Source: Streptomyces longispororuber (GTDB lineage Bacteria; Actinomycetota; Actinomycetes; Streptomycetales; Streptomycetaceae). Taken from it: DNA of 46,406 bases. The position numbers and the translations under genes are program-made. Under the pieces are notes generated by a model. That model saw only the letters and a list, made by a program, of their open reading frames with translations, had not been told where the DNA came from and did no database searches. The DNA is taken from the NCBI RefSeq assembly GCF_024448165.1, contig NZ_JAMOLN010000055.1, positions 1 through 46,406 of the forward strand. Direction: 5' to 3'. This document shows, in pieces, positions 8,320 through 15,134 of this stretch. Within the stretch, counting starts at the first letter, position 1. Every line of letters begins with the position of its first letter.

Positions 8320-9146
8320 CAGAAGCGCATCGCGTACGAGATGCGCCGCCGCAGGGACTTGACCCGCTGGGCATCGTGGAAGCGGGCGTCCTGCTCCAGG
8401 ACCCGGGTGGCTTCGCGCACCTTCGCGCCGGCCCGCTCGATCGCCTCGTCGAGCGGCATCACCAGGGGCAGGTCGAAGATCTCGACGATCCGCTCCACGC
8501 GTTCCCGGACGCTGCCGCCCACCACGTGGTACGGGATCTCCAGCTCCTCCAGGGTGTCGATGAGCAGCTCGTCGGACATCCTGCGGAACGGTTCGGAGAC
8601 CGGCCGGTGGCCGTCCGCCTTCATCTCGAACTCGACCGGCAGGTGCACGTAGGCGTCGTAGATCCGCTTGGCGCGGGCCTTGGCGACGGCGCCGTACGCG
8701 TCCATGTACTGGCGGTAGAACCGCTTGACGGGCAGTCCTGCCACGTTCTTCGCCGTCCGCACCAGCAGGTTCGCGCCGGGGTTGATGCCGACCCGCATGC
8801 GCGCCTCGCCGTAGATCCACTCGTGGATCACGGAGCCGTCGGAGATGAACGCCCCCTCGCCCGACTCGTTGTGGATCCGCTCCTCCAGCCGCCGCAGCCC
8901 CAGCATCGTGAGCTCCATCGCGCTCAGTTCCTGGACCTGCTTGCCCGGGACGAGGTCGAGGAGGATCTCCCGTGAGGTCATCGCGTGGGTACGAGGAATG
9001 CCCGTCGCCATCGACAGGGTCTCGGTCGTGGTGCTCTTGCCGCTGGAGTACGTCCCGGAGATCGCCAGGTGCAGACCCCGCTGCGTGGTGGCAGCGGCGG
9101 AGGCGCTCGTCGGGGCCGGGGTGCTCGTGTTCCCCATGGTGTCCAT
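8319..9146 (-). CDS. P-loop AAA_28-like ATPase/kinase of the AvrD locus
   Basis: The 275-residue protein has a Ser/Thr-rich leader and a Walker A loop GTYSSGKST at residues 31-39, then helices with many charged residues (SDGSVIHEWIYGEAR, YRQYMDAYGAVAKARAKRIYDAY). This pattern resembles AAA_28/NadR-type P-loop phosphotransferases rather than transport ATPases; no ABC signature is present. The start at 9146 follows GGAAGAGAAG; a second ATG at 9137 is possible. It is the last gene of the leftward AvrD locus, 58 bases after the reductase stop. A role in phosphorylating a sugar or a product is an inference from position and fold. Confidence 0.8.
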   Translation of the reverse strand: MDTMGNTSTPAPTSASAAATTQRGLHLAISGTYSSGKSTTTETLSMATGIPRTHAMTSREILLDLVPGKQVQELSAMELTMLGLRRLEERIHNESGEGAFISDGSVIHEWIYGEARMRVGINPGANLLVRTAKNVAGLPVKRFYRQYMDAYGAVAKARAKRIYDAYVHLPVEFEMKADGHRPVSEPFRRMSDELLIDTLEELEIPYHVVGGSVRERVERIVEIFDLPLVMPLDEAIERAGAKVREATRVLEQDARFHDAQRVKSLRRRISYAMRF

Positions 9147-9204
9147 GGTGTCTTCTCTTCCGTCGTGGATGGCCCGGCCGGGGCCGGGGTGTGCGGTGCG
9201 GGAC

Positions 9205-9909
9205 TCAGCCGCCGAGGCCCAGGCCGCCGCTGACCGGGAGGACGGCTCCGGTGACGAAGCGGCCGGACTCACCGGCGAGGTAGCGCACGGCGGCGGCGAC
9301 GTCGGCCGTCTCGCCGGCGCGGCCGAGCGGTGTGATGGAGAGGAGGTGTGCGCGTCTGTCGGCCGTGATCCCGTGGCTCATGGCCGTGTCGATCAGGCCG
9401 GGCGCGACGACGTTGACCGTGATGTTCCGCGGGCCGAGTTCCCAGGCCAGGGAGCGGGCCATGCCGAGCATTCCGGCTTTGGCCGACGCGTAGTTGACCT
9501 GACCCGGCGCCCCGTACGCGTAGGTCATCGACGAGATCAGGACGATCCGTCCCCAGCGGGCCCGCAGCATGCCGCGCACCGCGCGGCGGACGGTGCGGAA
9601 GGCGCCGTGCAGATTGACGTCGACGACGTCGGTGAAGTCCTGCTCGTCCATGCGCAGCAGGAGCTTGTCCCGGGTGATCCCGGCGTTGACGACGAGTACT
9701 TCGACGGGCCCGTGTGCGTCCTCGGCCTGTCGGAAGGCCGTGTCGATGCTCTCCGGGTCCGTCATCTCGGCGCGCACGCCCAGCAGTCCGTCGGGCGGTG
9801 TGCTGTCGCGGTGGGTGACGGCGACGCGGTCGCCGTCGGCGGCCAGGGCGGTGGCCACGGCGAGTCCGATGCCTCGGTTGCCGCCGGTGACCATGACCGA
9901 GCGTCCCAT
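9205..9909 (-). CDS. FabG-like 3-oxoacyl reductase (SDR)
   Basis: A 234-residue short-chain dehydrogenase closely resembles FabG. It has the cofactor loop TGGNRGIG at 8-15, NAGITRDKLLLRM starting at 75, catalytic S127, Y140 and K144 (YASAK), and VNVVAPGLIDT. It would reduce a 3-oxoacyl thioester or related ketone with NADPH in the cytoplasm. Of two adjacent ATGs, 9909 is chosen: GAGGAG lies six bases before it, and it overlaps the upstream small gene's stop as TGATG. Its place behind the AvrD homologue suggests a tailoring step for a beta-ketoacyl-derived product rather than housekeeping fatty-acid synthesis. Confidence 0.9.
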   Translation of the reverse strand: MGRSVMVTGGNRGIGLAVATALAADGDRVAVTHRDSTPPDGLLGVRAEMTDPESIDTAFRQAEDAHGPVEVLVVNAGITRDKLLLRMDEQDFTDVVDVNLHGAFRTVRRAVRGMLRARWGRIVLISSMTYAYGAPGQVNYASAKAGMLGMARSLAWELGPRNITVNVVAPGLIDTAMSHGITADRRAHLLSITPLGRAGETADVAAAVRYLAGESGRFVTGAVLPVSGGLGLGG

Positions 9910-10061
9910 CATCGGCTCCTCGTGGCGGTGGTGGGCGGGGCGGGCCGTCGGCCGGTGAGCGCCAGGTTGCGTGCGGCGGTCTCGGCGAGCAGCCGGCCGA
10001 TGTCCCGCTGGCTGAAGACGGGTCCGAGCGGATCGGCGTGCGGCGTCGGCGGCTGCTTCAT
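9909..10061 (-). CDS. 50-residue peptide, translationally coupled
   Basis: A short frame encodes MKQPPTPHADPLGPVFSQRD followed by about 30 residues (IGRLLAETAARNLALTGRRP and a Thr/Arg-rich end). Its ATG overlaps the preceding gene's stop as ATGA (10058-10061). Its own stop overlaps the reductase start as TGATG. Two exact junctions of this kind argue for a translated gene. No domain is recognised. A central amphipathic helix is likely (DIGRLLAETAARNLAL). It could be a small partner protein, a precursor peptide, or simply a coupling frame that delivers ribosomes to the reductase. Confidence 0.55.
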   Translation of the reverse strand: MKQPPTPHADPLGPVFSQRDIGRLLAETAARNLALTGRRPAPPTTATRSR

Positions 10062-10660
10062 CGGGTGGCCTCACAGCCGGCCGTGGCCGCGTGCGGGCGC
10101 TGCGCGCCGGTGAACAGGTGCTCGACGGCTGCCGCGAGGCGGTCCGCGGTGAGCGCGTTCGGCAGGAGTCGGCGGGCGAAGCGCGGGCTGCGGGGCAGTC
10201 CAGGCCGTGGTTCCTCGGCCAGCAGGGGCGGCAGCAGTGCCATCGGCGTGCGGGACAGCTCCGCGTCACTCTCGGCGAGGAAGCGTGCGGCGCGCTCACG
10301 GTGTGCCTGCGGAAGCCAGTCGAGGAACGGCAGCCGGACGTCGACGATCTCGTCCCCGTCGTCGGCGAGGTCGGCGCAGTCGGCGCCCACCAGATCGTGG
10401 ACGACACGGCACGGTGCGGCCTGCCACTCCTCGCGCAGCATCGGCACGTGGCTGCGGGCGTCGTCCAGCAGGACGAGCAGCGGCCGCTCGCCGTCGAGGT
10501 GCTCGCGCACCTGGGTGCGCTGCGCCTCGTCCGGCCACAGTCCCGTCGGTGTCCAGTTCTTCTGTCCGTGCCCGGTGGCGGTCTCGTGCCAGACCACGCG
10601 GGCCGGACCTTCGAGTATCACGAGCACGTCCCCTAATCGGAGCGTGGGTGTAAAACGCAT
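10058..10660 (-). CDS. Unknown protein of the AvrD locus, TTA codon at position 9
   Basis: The 200-residue product starts MRFTPTLRLGDVLVILEG, after GGGGGAACCACGTC. Codon 9 is TTA (10634-10636 on the plus strand), a rare leucine codon that in Streptomyces needs the bldA tRNA. The chain mixes hydrophobic strands (DVLVILEG, LLVLLDDA) with helices and has a long Pro/Arg-rich C-terminal third. I recognise no catalytic motif; no DxDxT, Rossmann or P-loop pattern is evident. It is separated from avrD by 231 bases with a strong hairpin and overlaps the small peptide gene by four bases. It probably works with the neighbouring reductase, but how is unknown. Confidence 0.8.
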   Translation of the reverse strand: MRFTPTLRLGDVLVILEGPARVVWHETATGHGQKNWTPTGLWPDEAQRTQVREHLDGERPLLVLLDDARSHVPMLREEWQAAPCRVVHDLVGADCADLADDGDEIVDVRLPFLDWLPQAHRERAARFLAESDAELSRTPMALLPPLLAEEPRPGLPRSPRFARRLLPNALTADRLAAAVEHLFTGAQRPHAATAGCEATR

Positions 10661-10891
10661 GACGTGGTTCCCCCGTTGGTGTTTCTGGCGTGAAATGCGC
10701 GCGCAGCTCCTTGACTCCGCGCAGGCCGGGACTACCGGACGGCGAATCGAGCGGTGCATTCGCCGTCCGGCGGTCCAGGAATTAATGAGGCCGACGCTTT
10801 CCGGTAACCACCGGGAATTCTCCGGCAGTCCTGCGGACCGGATGTCATGGGACGACCCGGATGCAGAATTGACCAGTAATTGAAGCGTCTT
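10661..10891 (-). promoter_or_regulatory. Intergenic region with 13-bp-stem hairpin below avrD
   Basis: This 231-base gap separates avrD from the next gene in the same direction and holds no convincing coding frame. It is less GC-rich than its surroundings. At 10735-10770 two perfectly complementary 13-base arms (CCGGACGGCGAAT and its complement) enclose a 10-base loop. A weaker inverted repeat lies near 10797-10817. No T-run follows the strong hairpin. It could be a Rho-independent-like terminator, an attenuator or an mRNA stabiliser, and a second promoter may also lie here. Confidence 0.5.
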
Positions 10892-11926
10892 TTACGCGGC
10901 GTCCGGCAGGCGATGGGCGAGCCAACAGCGTCCGCCGATCCCGGCGAAGTCGTCGACCGCCAGTTCCGCGGTGCGCCAGCGCGTGTCGCCCATGGGCAGG
11001 ATCCTGCTGTTCTCGGTGCGCACGGTCGGGACGAAGCTGCGTCCCAGTGGGCGTACCGGCGTGCGCGCGCTGATGACGAAGCGCCGCATCCAGAGGGTGT
11101 CGCTGTCGCCGCGCGACAGTCCGTCCTGGGCGTAGAGCAGGATCTGCGCCAGTTGGGCCACGCCCACGAGCGCGTCGACCAGGGAGACCGAAGGACCGTA
11201 GGCCGCTTCCGCTCCGCAGGTGGGCGTGGTGGCGTCCGCGTCGTCGGCGACGACGCGCTGCAGGACGCTGACCTGCTGTCGGTCCAGGTCGACGCGGACC
11301 TGCTCGGCGTGCTGTTCGTGCTGTTTGTAGCCCGCGCCGTAGTGGCGGGACCGGGCCGGCCCGAGGGCCTGCTTCTCGTCGGAGTACGTGACCGGCTCGC
11401 CGGCCCTGCCGCCCTGTGCGTGGACGAGCGTGCAGCGCACCTTCAGCCGGCCGACCCGGCACTCGAAGGTGCTGGCCAGGGTGGCGTCGTCGGCCGGGCC
11501 TTCGACGGTGACGAGCCTGCCTTCCACGGGAAAGTCCGTGAGCTCCTCGTGCGGGCTGCTCCCGGCCCGTACGTCGGCGTGTCGCAGCCAGATCCTGCGC
11601 CGCTCGGCCGGGTCGAGGCCGAAGGCCCGGGCGATGTGCACCTCCGCCAGATTGGCGGCGAGCACCAGGGCGTCGATGCTGCTCAGATGGGGCCGGAGGT
11701 CTCCGGCTCCCGACTTGCGGGACCAGTCGCGCGGGTACGTGAGCGTCCCGCGTGCGGTGACGAGCGCGCCCGGGCGAGCGCCGCCGTCGGTGGTGATGTG
11801 CGTGAGGGTCTGCGTGACGCGCTTGTACCCGCTGCCGAAGAAGCGCGAGCTGCCCGGCCCGAGGCAGCTGTCAAGAGATCCGTAGAATAACTCTTTGCTG
11901 TTCTTGCCGTTCCCTATGCAGTTCAT
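10892..11926 (-). CDS. avrD: AvrD-family protein (syringolide-synthase-like), TTA codon at position 13
   Basis: The 344-residue protein matches the AvrD family by its CLGPGSSRFFGSGYKRV block and overall length. AvrD of Pseudomonas syringae directs syringolide formation, thought to join a beta-ketoacyl unit to a xylulose-type sugar. The chain is internally duplicated. LGPGSSRFFGSGYKR at 22-36 matches LGPARSRHYGAGYKQ at 188-202 (9 of 15), and SSIDALVLAANLAEV at 82-96 parallels VSLVDALVGVAQLAQ. That is consistent with a tandem hot-dog fold like AfsA. Codon 13 is TTA (11888-11890), implying bldA dependence. It is first in the leftward locus, with palindromes in its upstream region. Activity as a signal or natural-product synthase is inferred. 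Confidence 0.85.
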   Translation of the reverse strand: MNCIGNGKNSKELFYGSLDSCLGPGSSRFFGSGYKRVTQTLTHITTDGGARPGALVTARGTLTYPRDWSRKSGAGDLRPHLSSIDALVLAANLAEVHIARAFGLDPAERRRIWLRHADVRAGSSPHEELTDFPVEGRLVTVEGPADDATLASTFECRVGRLKVRCTLVHAQGGRAGEPVTYSDEKQALGPARSRHYGAGYKQHEQHAEQVRVDLDRQQVSVLQRVVADDADATTPTCGAEAAYGPSVSLVDALVGVAQLAQILLYAQDGLSRGDSDTLWMRRFVISARTPVRPLGRSFVPTVRTENSRILPMGDTRWRTAELAVDDFAGIGGRCWLAHRLPDAA

Positions 11927-11947
11927 TCCCCGTTAAACCTTCCCCCG

Positions 11948-11971
11948 TGTTCGGGCCGCTCGGCCCGAACA
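11948..11971. promoter_or_regulatory. 10-bp-arm palindrome upstream of avrD
   Basis: Perfect 10-base arms (TGTTCGGGCC and its complement) flank the four bases GCTC, centred about 33 bases before the avrD start. A run of A residues follows on the plus strand, which reads as a T-run before the hairpin on the transcribed strand. That order is wrong for an avrD-direction terminator. An operator or a 5'-leader hairpin is more likely. Confidence 0.6.
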
Positions 11972-12058
11972 GAAAAAAGACTAACACGGCACACTTCGGA
12001 GAAAGCGCTTCATAGGAAGAGGTGTGACACCCTCCACAGATCCATCCAAAAGAGTTTC

Positions 12059-12090
12059 CCATAAAGGGATTCGATAATTCCAGTTTATGG
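12059..12090. promoter_or_regulatory. AT-rich inverted repeat between marR and avrD
   Basis: CCATAAA at 12059-12065 is exactly mirrored by TTTATGG at 12084-12090, and the 18 bases between include a partly symmetric GATTCGATAATTC. This is the most AT-rich stretch of the neighbourhood. It lies in the 226-base gap 11927-12152, which holds no gene. It could be the operator or promoter core for avrD, for instance for a butyrolactone-receptor-type repressor. The match to any known box is not established. Confidence 0.45.
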
Positions 12091-12152
12091 ATCTGGTTCG
12101 TTCCGGTTCCGGTTCTGGTTCGGGTTTCGCCAAAAACACCGGAGTCCCGGAT

Positions 12153-12638
12153 TCACTCGCAGGCGATCACGCGCGGCCAGCGGTCGGCGAGGAGTTCGCC
12201 GAGCAGCGCGCGCAGCCGGTCGCGGTCCTCCGCGGGCACCGCCGCGAGGAAGTCCCGCTCGACGGCGTCGACGGCCCGGCCCGCACGCTCCAGCGCCGCC
12301 CGCCCGTCGTCGGTGAGGCGCAGGATGTACCGCCTGCGGTCCGCGGGGTTGCGCCGCCGCTCCACGTGCCCGGCCCGCTCCATCTCGTCGATGAGGGCCA
12401 CCATGGTCGTGGGGTCGAGGTGGAGCAGTCGGCTCAGGTCCTGCTGGGACAGGGTCAGGTCGCTCTCCAGCGCGGCGAGCACGTAGAAGTAGCGCAGCCG
12501 CATGCCCTGTTCGGCGAGCGCGTGCTCCGCGTCCTCCATGAGGATCGAGCCGGCCTTGTTCAGCAGGTAGCCGGTCCTGCGGACGAGAGGGAAGTCGAAC
12601 CCGGCGGCCTGCGCCGGACTGGGCGTCGTCTGTGCCAT
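12153..12638 (-). CDS. MarR-family regulator
   Basis: The 161-residue product has the MarR winged-helix layout: an N-terminal helix (YLLNKAGSILMEDAEHALA), recognition region LSQQDLSRLLHLDPTTMVALIDEME, wing RNPADRRRYILRLTDDGRAAL, then a dimerisation helix. AAGGGGGA before the ATG supports the start. Such repressors usually respond to phenolic or lipophilic ligands and control an adjacent exporter. Here the exporter lies directly upstream in the same direction, with a 150-base gap containing a probable terminator and direct repeats. Control of the exporter, and possibly of avrD downstream, is inferred. Confidence 0.9.
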   Translation of the reverse strand: MAQTTPSPAQAAGFDFPLVRRTGYLLNKAGSILMEDAEHALAEQGMRLRYFYVLAALESDLTLSQQDLSRLLHLDPTTMVALIDEMERAGHVERRRNPADRRRYILRLTDDGRAALERAGRAVDAVERDFLAAVPAEDRDRLRALLGELLADRWPRVIACE

Positions 12639-12654
12639 GCGGCCGTTCCCCCTT

Positions 12655-12680
12655 GAGTTGCTCGGCTGAGTTGCTCGGCG
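12655..12680. repeat. Tandem 13-bp repeat before marR
   Basis: GAGTTGCTCGGCT (12655-12667) is immediately followed by GAGTTGCTCGGCG (12668-12680), differing only in the last base. The pair sits 17 bases upstream of the marR start, within its 5' leader or promoter. It may be an autoregulatory site or a chance duplication. Confidence 0.6.
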
Positions 12681-12723
12681 CCGTCGAACGTCGCCGACAC
12701 CGATCGTCGGTCCTGCAAAGCGT

Positions 12724-12767
12724 ACTGGCGGTGGAACCGGGCCTCCAAGGCCGGTGCCACCGCCAGT
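12724..12767 (-). terminator. Probable terminator after the exporter gene
   Basis: An 11-base perfect inverted repeat (ACTGGCGGTGG at 12724-12734, complement at 12757-12767) encloses a second nested stem (ACCGGGCC/GGCCGGT with one bulge). The combined hairpin is long and GC-rich. It begins about 20 bases after the exporter stop and precedes marR. Streptomyces terminators often lack a T-run, as here. Confidence 0.6.
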
Positions 12768-12788
12768 GCTTCGGTGTGACGACAGGCC

Positions 12789-14420
12789 CTAGCGCTCCCC
12801 ACCGGCGGGCACGGGCTCCCCCACGGGCTGCTCGCCGGTGGCCCCGTCCTGCGAACTCCCCTGTGCGTCCTGGCCGTTCGCGGCGTCTCCCCTGGCGCTC
12901 TCGTGCAGGTCCCTGGTGCGGATGAAGAGGAAGCCCACGAGCGAGCCGACGACCGCGAGGGCCGCGCACACCAGCATCACGTCGGTCAGTCCGTCCACGA
13001 ACGCGGTGCGGGCCGCCGCTTCGAGGGCCGGTGCGAGCCCGGCCGGTGCGCGGTCGATCGCCTCGGCTCCGCCGCCCGCGGCGACGGCGTCGCCGAACTC
13101 ATGGGCGGAGGCTCCGAGTTGACGACCCGCGTCGGACTGGGCGAACAGATCGCTCACCCGGCCCTGGAACGCCGCTCCGAAGCCGGCGATCCCGATCGCG
13201 ACGCCCACCTGCTGGAACGTCTCGTTGATCCCCGAGGCCATGCCCGCCTTGTCCGGTTCGACGACGGCGATGGACAGCGACGCGCGCGGCGGATTGAACA
13301 GCCCCATGCCCAGACCGATGCCGAACATGCTCGGCAGCAGCGCCGTCCAGGGCGTGTCCGGGCCGGTGAGGGCGACGAGGCCGAGGCCGGTCGCGATGAG
13401 GGCCAGGGAGGTCCCCATCAGCAGCCGCTGCGGCACCCGGGTGGTGAGCGAGCCCGCGATCGCGGCCGCGACGAACAGCGTGCCCGTCAGCGGAAGGAAC
13501 CGCAGGCCGGTCTCCCACGGCGAGTAGCCCAGCACGTTCTGCACGTACGAGACGAGGAGGAAGATCGCCGACATCGTCGCCGCGGCGCAGACCAGGGTCA
13601 CCACCGACACCCCGTTGAACGTCACGTTCCTGAACAACGCCAGCTGGAACATGGCCCGTTCGCCGCGCTGCCGCTCCACGACGGCGAACACGGCGAGGAG
13701 GACGGCGGAGGCCGCGAACATCCCCAGGATGGGCGCGCTGCCCCACCCTTCGTCCTCGCCCCGCAGCAGCGCGAGGACCAGCAGGGTGAGCGCGCCGGTG
13801 AAGAGCACCATGCCCCACCAGTCGACGGCGGAGGCGGCCTCCGCGCGGGACTCGCGCATCCGCAGCCCGCTCACGGCCAGGGCGAGCAGCCCGACCGGGA
13901 CGTTCACCAGGAAGATCCAGCGCCAGCTCAGCCCATCGGTGAGGGCGCCGCCGATGAGCGGCCCGAAGGCGATGGACAGTCCGACCACACCGCCGAAGAT
14001 CCCGAAGGCCTTGCCGCGGTCCTTGCCCTGGAACTCCTGCCCGATGAGGGCCGGCCCGACGGCGAAGAGCACGGCCCCGCCGAGGCCCTGGACGCCTCGG
14101 GCCACGGACAGCACGGCGACGTCGTTCGCCAGGCCGCAGGCCAGTGACGCCAGCAGGAACACGACGAATCCCACGTTGAAGACCCGCTTGCGGCCCAGCC
14201 GGTCGGCCAGCGAGCCGGCCGTCAGGAGCACCGCCGCGAGCCCCAGCGCGTAGGCGTCGAGCACCCACTGGAGCGAGGTGAAGCTCGCGTCGAACGCATC
14301 CCTGATGTCGGGCAGCGCCACATTCACCACGGTCAGGTCGAGCAACAGCATGAACGTGGCCACGCACACCACGGCCAGGGTCCAGCCCCGACCGCCGGTC
14401 GACGTCGTTCGTTCGGACAT
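12789..14420 (-). CDS. DHA2-family MFS drug exporter
   Basis: A 543-residue, mostly hydrophobic protein with about 14 membrane segments. It starts with WTLAVVCVATFMLLLDLTVVNVALPDI, and the MFS motif A GSLADRLGRKR follows in the first cytoplasmic loop. FLVNVPVGLLALAVS is typical of EmrB/QacA proteins. It should exchange protons for lipophilic drugs or metabolites at the cell membrane. The hydrophilic C-terminal tail is Gly/Gln/Glu-rich. GGGGGAACG precedes the ATG. A marR gene lies downstream, and an inverted repeat lies in the promoter. Because the avrD locus lies just beyond marR, export of that product is possible but unproven. Confidence 0.93.
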   Translation of the reverse strand: MSERTTSTGGRGWTLAVVCVATFMLLLDLTVVNVALPDIRDAFDASFTSLQWVLDAYALGLAAVLLTAGSLADRLGRKRVFNVGFVVFLLASLACGLANDVAVLSVARGVQGLGGAVLFAVGPALIGQEFQGKDRGKAFGIFGGVVGLSIAFGPLIGGALTDGLSWRWIFLVNVPVGLLALAVSGLRMRESRAEAASAVDWWGMVLFTGALTLLVLALLRGEDEGWGSAPILGMFAASAVLLAVFAVVERQRGERAMFQLALFRNVTFNGVSVVTLVCAAATMSAIFLLVSYVQNVLGYSPWETGLRFLPLTGTLFVAAAIAGSLTTRVPQRLLMGTSLALIATGLGLVALTGPDTPWTALLPSMFGIGLGMGLFNPPRASLSIAVVEPDKAGMASGINETFQQVGVAIGIAGFGAAFQGRVSDLFAQSDAGRQLGASAHEFGDAVAAGGGAEAIDRAPAGLAPALEAAARTAFVDGLTDVMLVCAALAVVGSLVGFLFIRTRDLHESARGDAANGQDAQGSSQDGATGEQPVGEPVPAGGER

Positions 14421-14453
14421 CGTTCCCCCGAAATCTTAACGATCTAGAACTCA

Positions 14454-14476
14454 AATCATCGGCATTCCCGACGATT
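14454..14476. promoter_or_regulatory. Candidate MarR operator upstream of exporter
   Basis: Nine-base arms AATCATCGG and CCGACGATT, one mismatch from perfect symmetry, flank CATTC about 35 bases before the exporter start. An AT-rich TCTTAACGATCTAGAAC segment lies between this repeat and the gene and probably contains the promoter. MarR proteins commonly bind such repeats over the promoter; binding here is inferred. Confidence 0.5.
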
Positions 14477-14611
14477 GGAGAAGCTACGAAGTCCCCGGAG
14501 GCGTGTCAATGGAGGCCGTGCGTCTCGGCCATGATCCGACCGGATTCCGCGCCCGGCCCCAACTCGGCTGTGGGTGCGTGCTGTTGGCGTCCGCCGTCGA
14601 TGGCGACGCGG

Positions 14612-15058
14612 TCAGCTGTCCTGCGAGAACGCCTCGGTCGTGAGCTTCTGCAGTTCGGCCGTCGGGACGTCGCGGAGGTGCTGCGTCAGGCCCCATCGAT
14701 GGCCGAACGGGTCGAGCAGCTGCCCCTCCCGCTCGCCCCAGAAGGCGTCACTCAATGGCCGGATCACGGTGGCTCCGGCCTCGACGGCCCGCTGCCAGGC
14801 CGCGTCGACGTCGTCGACGTGCAGGTAGACGGCCCCGTACGTGCCGCCGAAGTGCAGCGGCCCGAAGGACTCCAGTTCGGGGAACTCGTCGGCCAGCATC
14901 AGGGTGAGCGCGCCGATGCGGACCTGGACGTGGATCAGCCGGCCGCCGGGGACCACCAGCCGGGTGAGCTCCTCGGCCCCGAACGCCCGCTGGTACCAGG
15001 CGGATGCCTCGTCCGTGCCGCGCGCGGTGAGGTGCAGGGTGTGCGAGGTGAACGTCAT
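14612..15058 (-). CDS. VOC-family (PhnB/glyoxalase-like) protein
   Basis: The 148-residue protein has two paired beta-alpha-beta-beta-beta units of the vicinal oxygen chelate fold. The first is HTLHLTARGTDEASAWYQRAFGAEE, the second VYLHVDDVDAAWQRAVEAGATVI, ending in REGQLLDPFGHRWGLTQH. PhnB-like members of this group are often of unknown activity, and others bind drugs or act as dioxygenases. A GGAAAGGG ribosome site precedes the ATG. It stands alone between the MFS promoter and a palindrome. Substrate and metal ligands cannot be assigned safely. Confidence 0.88.
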   Translation of the reverse strand: MTFTSHTLHLTARGTDEASAWYQRAFGAEELTRLVVPGGRLIHVQVRIGALTLMLADEFPELESFGPLHFGGTYGAVYLHVDDVDAAWQRAVEAGATVIRPLSDAFWGEREGQLLDPFGHRWGLTQHLRDVPTAELQKLTTEAFSQDS

Positions 15059-15079
15059 GATCTGCCCTTTCCGGGTTCG

Positions 15080-15099
15080 GGCCCGAGCCGGCTCGGGCC
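15080..15099. terminator. Perfect 20-bp palindrome between Fic-like and VOC genes
   Basis: GGCCCGAGCC is followed directly by its reverse complement, giving a perfect 20-base palindrome 36 bases after the Fic-like stop and 22 bases before the VOC start. It could fold into a hairpin that ends the Fic-like transcript, or serve as an operator for the VOC gene. No T-run follows. Confidence 0.45.
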
Positions 15100-15134
15100 G
15101 CCTTGCCCCTACGACAGATCAGGGCCCCCGAATG

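Noticed and set aside
9205..9909. Housekeeping FabG of fatty-acid synthesis
   Set aside because: No fabD, acpP or fabF neighbours; the gene is coupled to the avrD locus, so a pathway-specific reductase is more likely.
11948..11980. Terminator reading rightward with the A-run
   Set aside because: On the plus strand the stem is followed by A, not T, and no rightward gene ends here.
11871..12062. 63-codon minus-strand frame overlapping the avrD start
   Set aside because: It overlaps the avrD N-terminus in another frame, covers the palindrome and has no ribosome site; more likely leader sequence.
12095..12126. GGTTC-type repeats below marR as an operator
   Set aside because: Irregular short GGTTC/CGGTT units just after the marR stop without symmetry; too degenerate to call.
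14484..14611. Small gene between exporter promoter and VOC gene
   Set aside because: Frames here are low-complexity, lack a ribosome site and overlap the VOC C-terminus.
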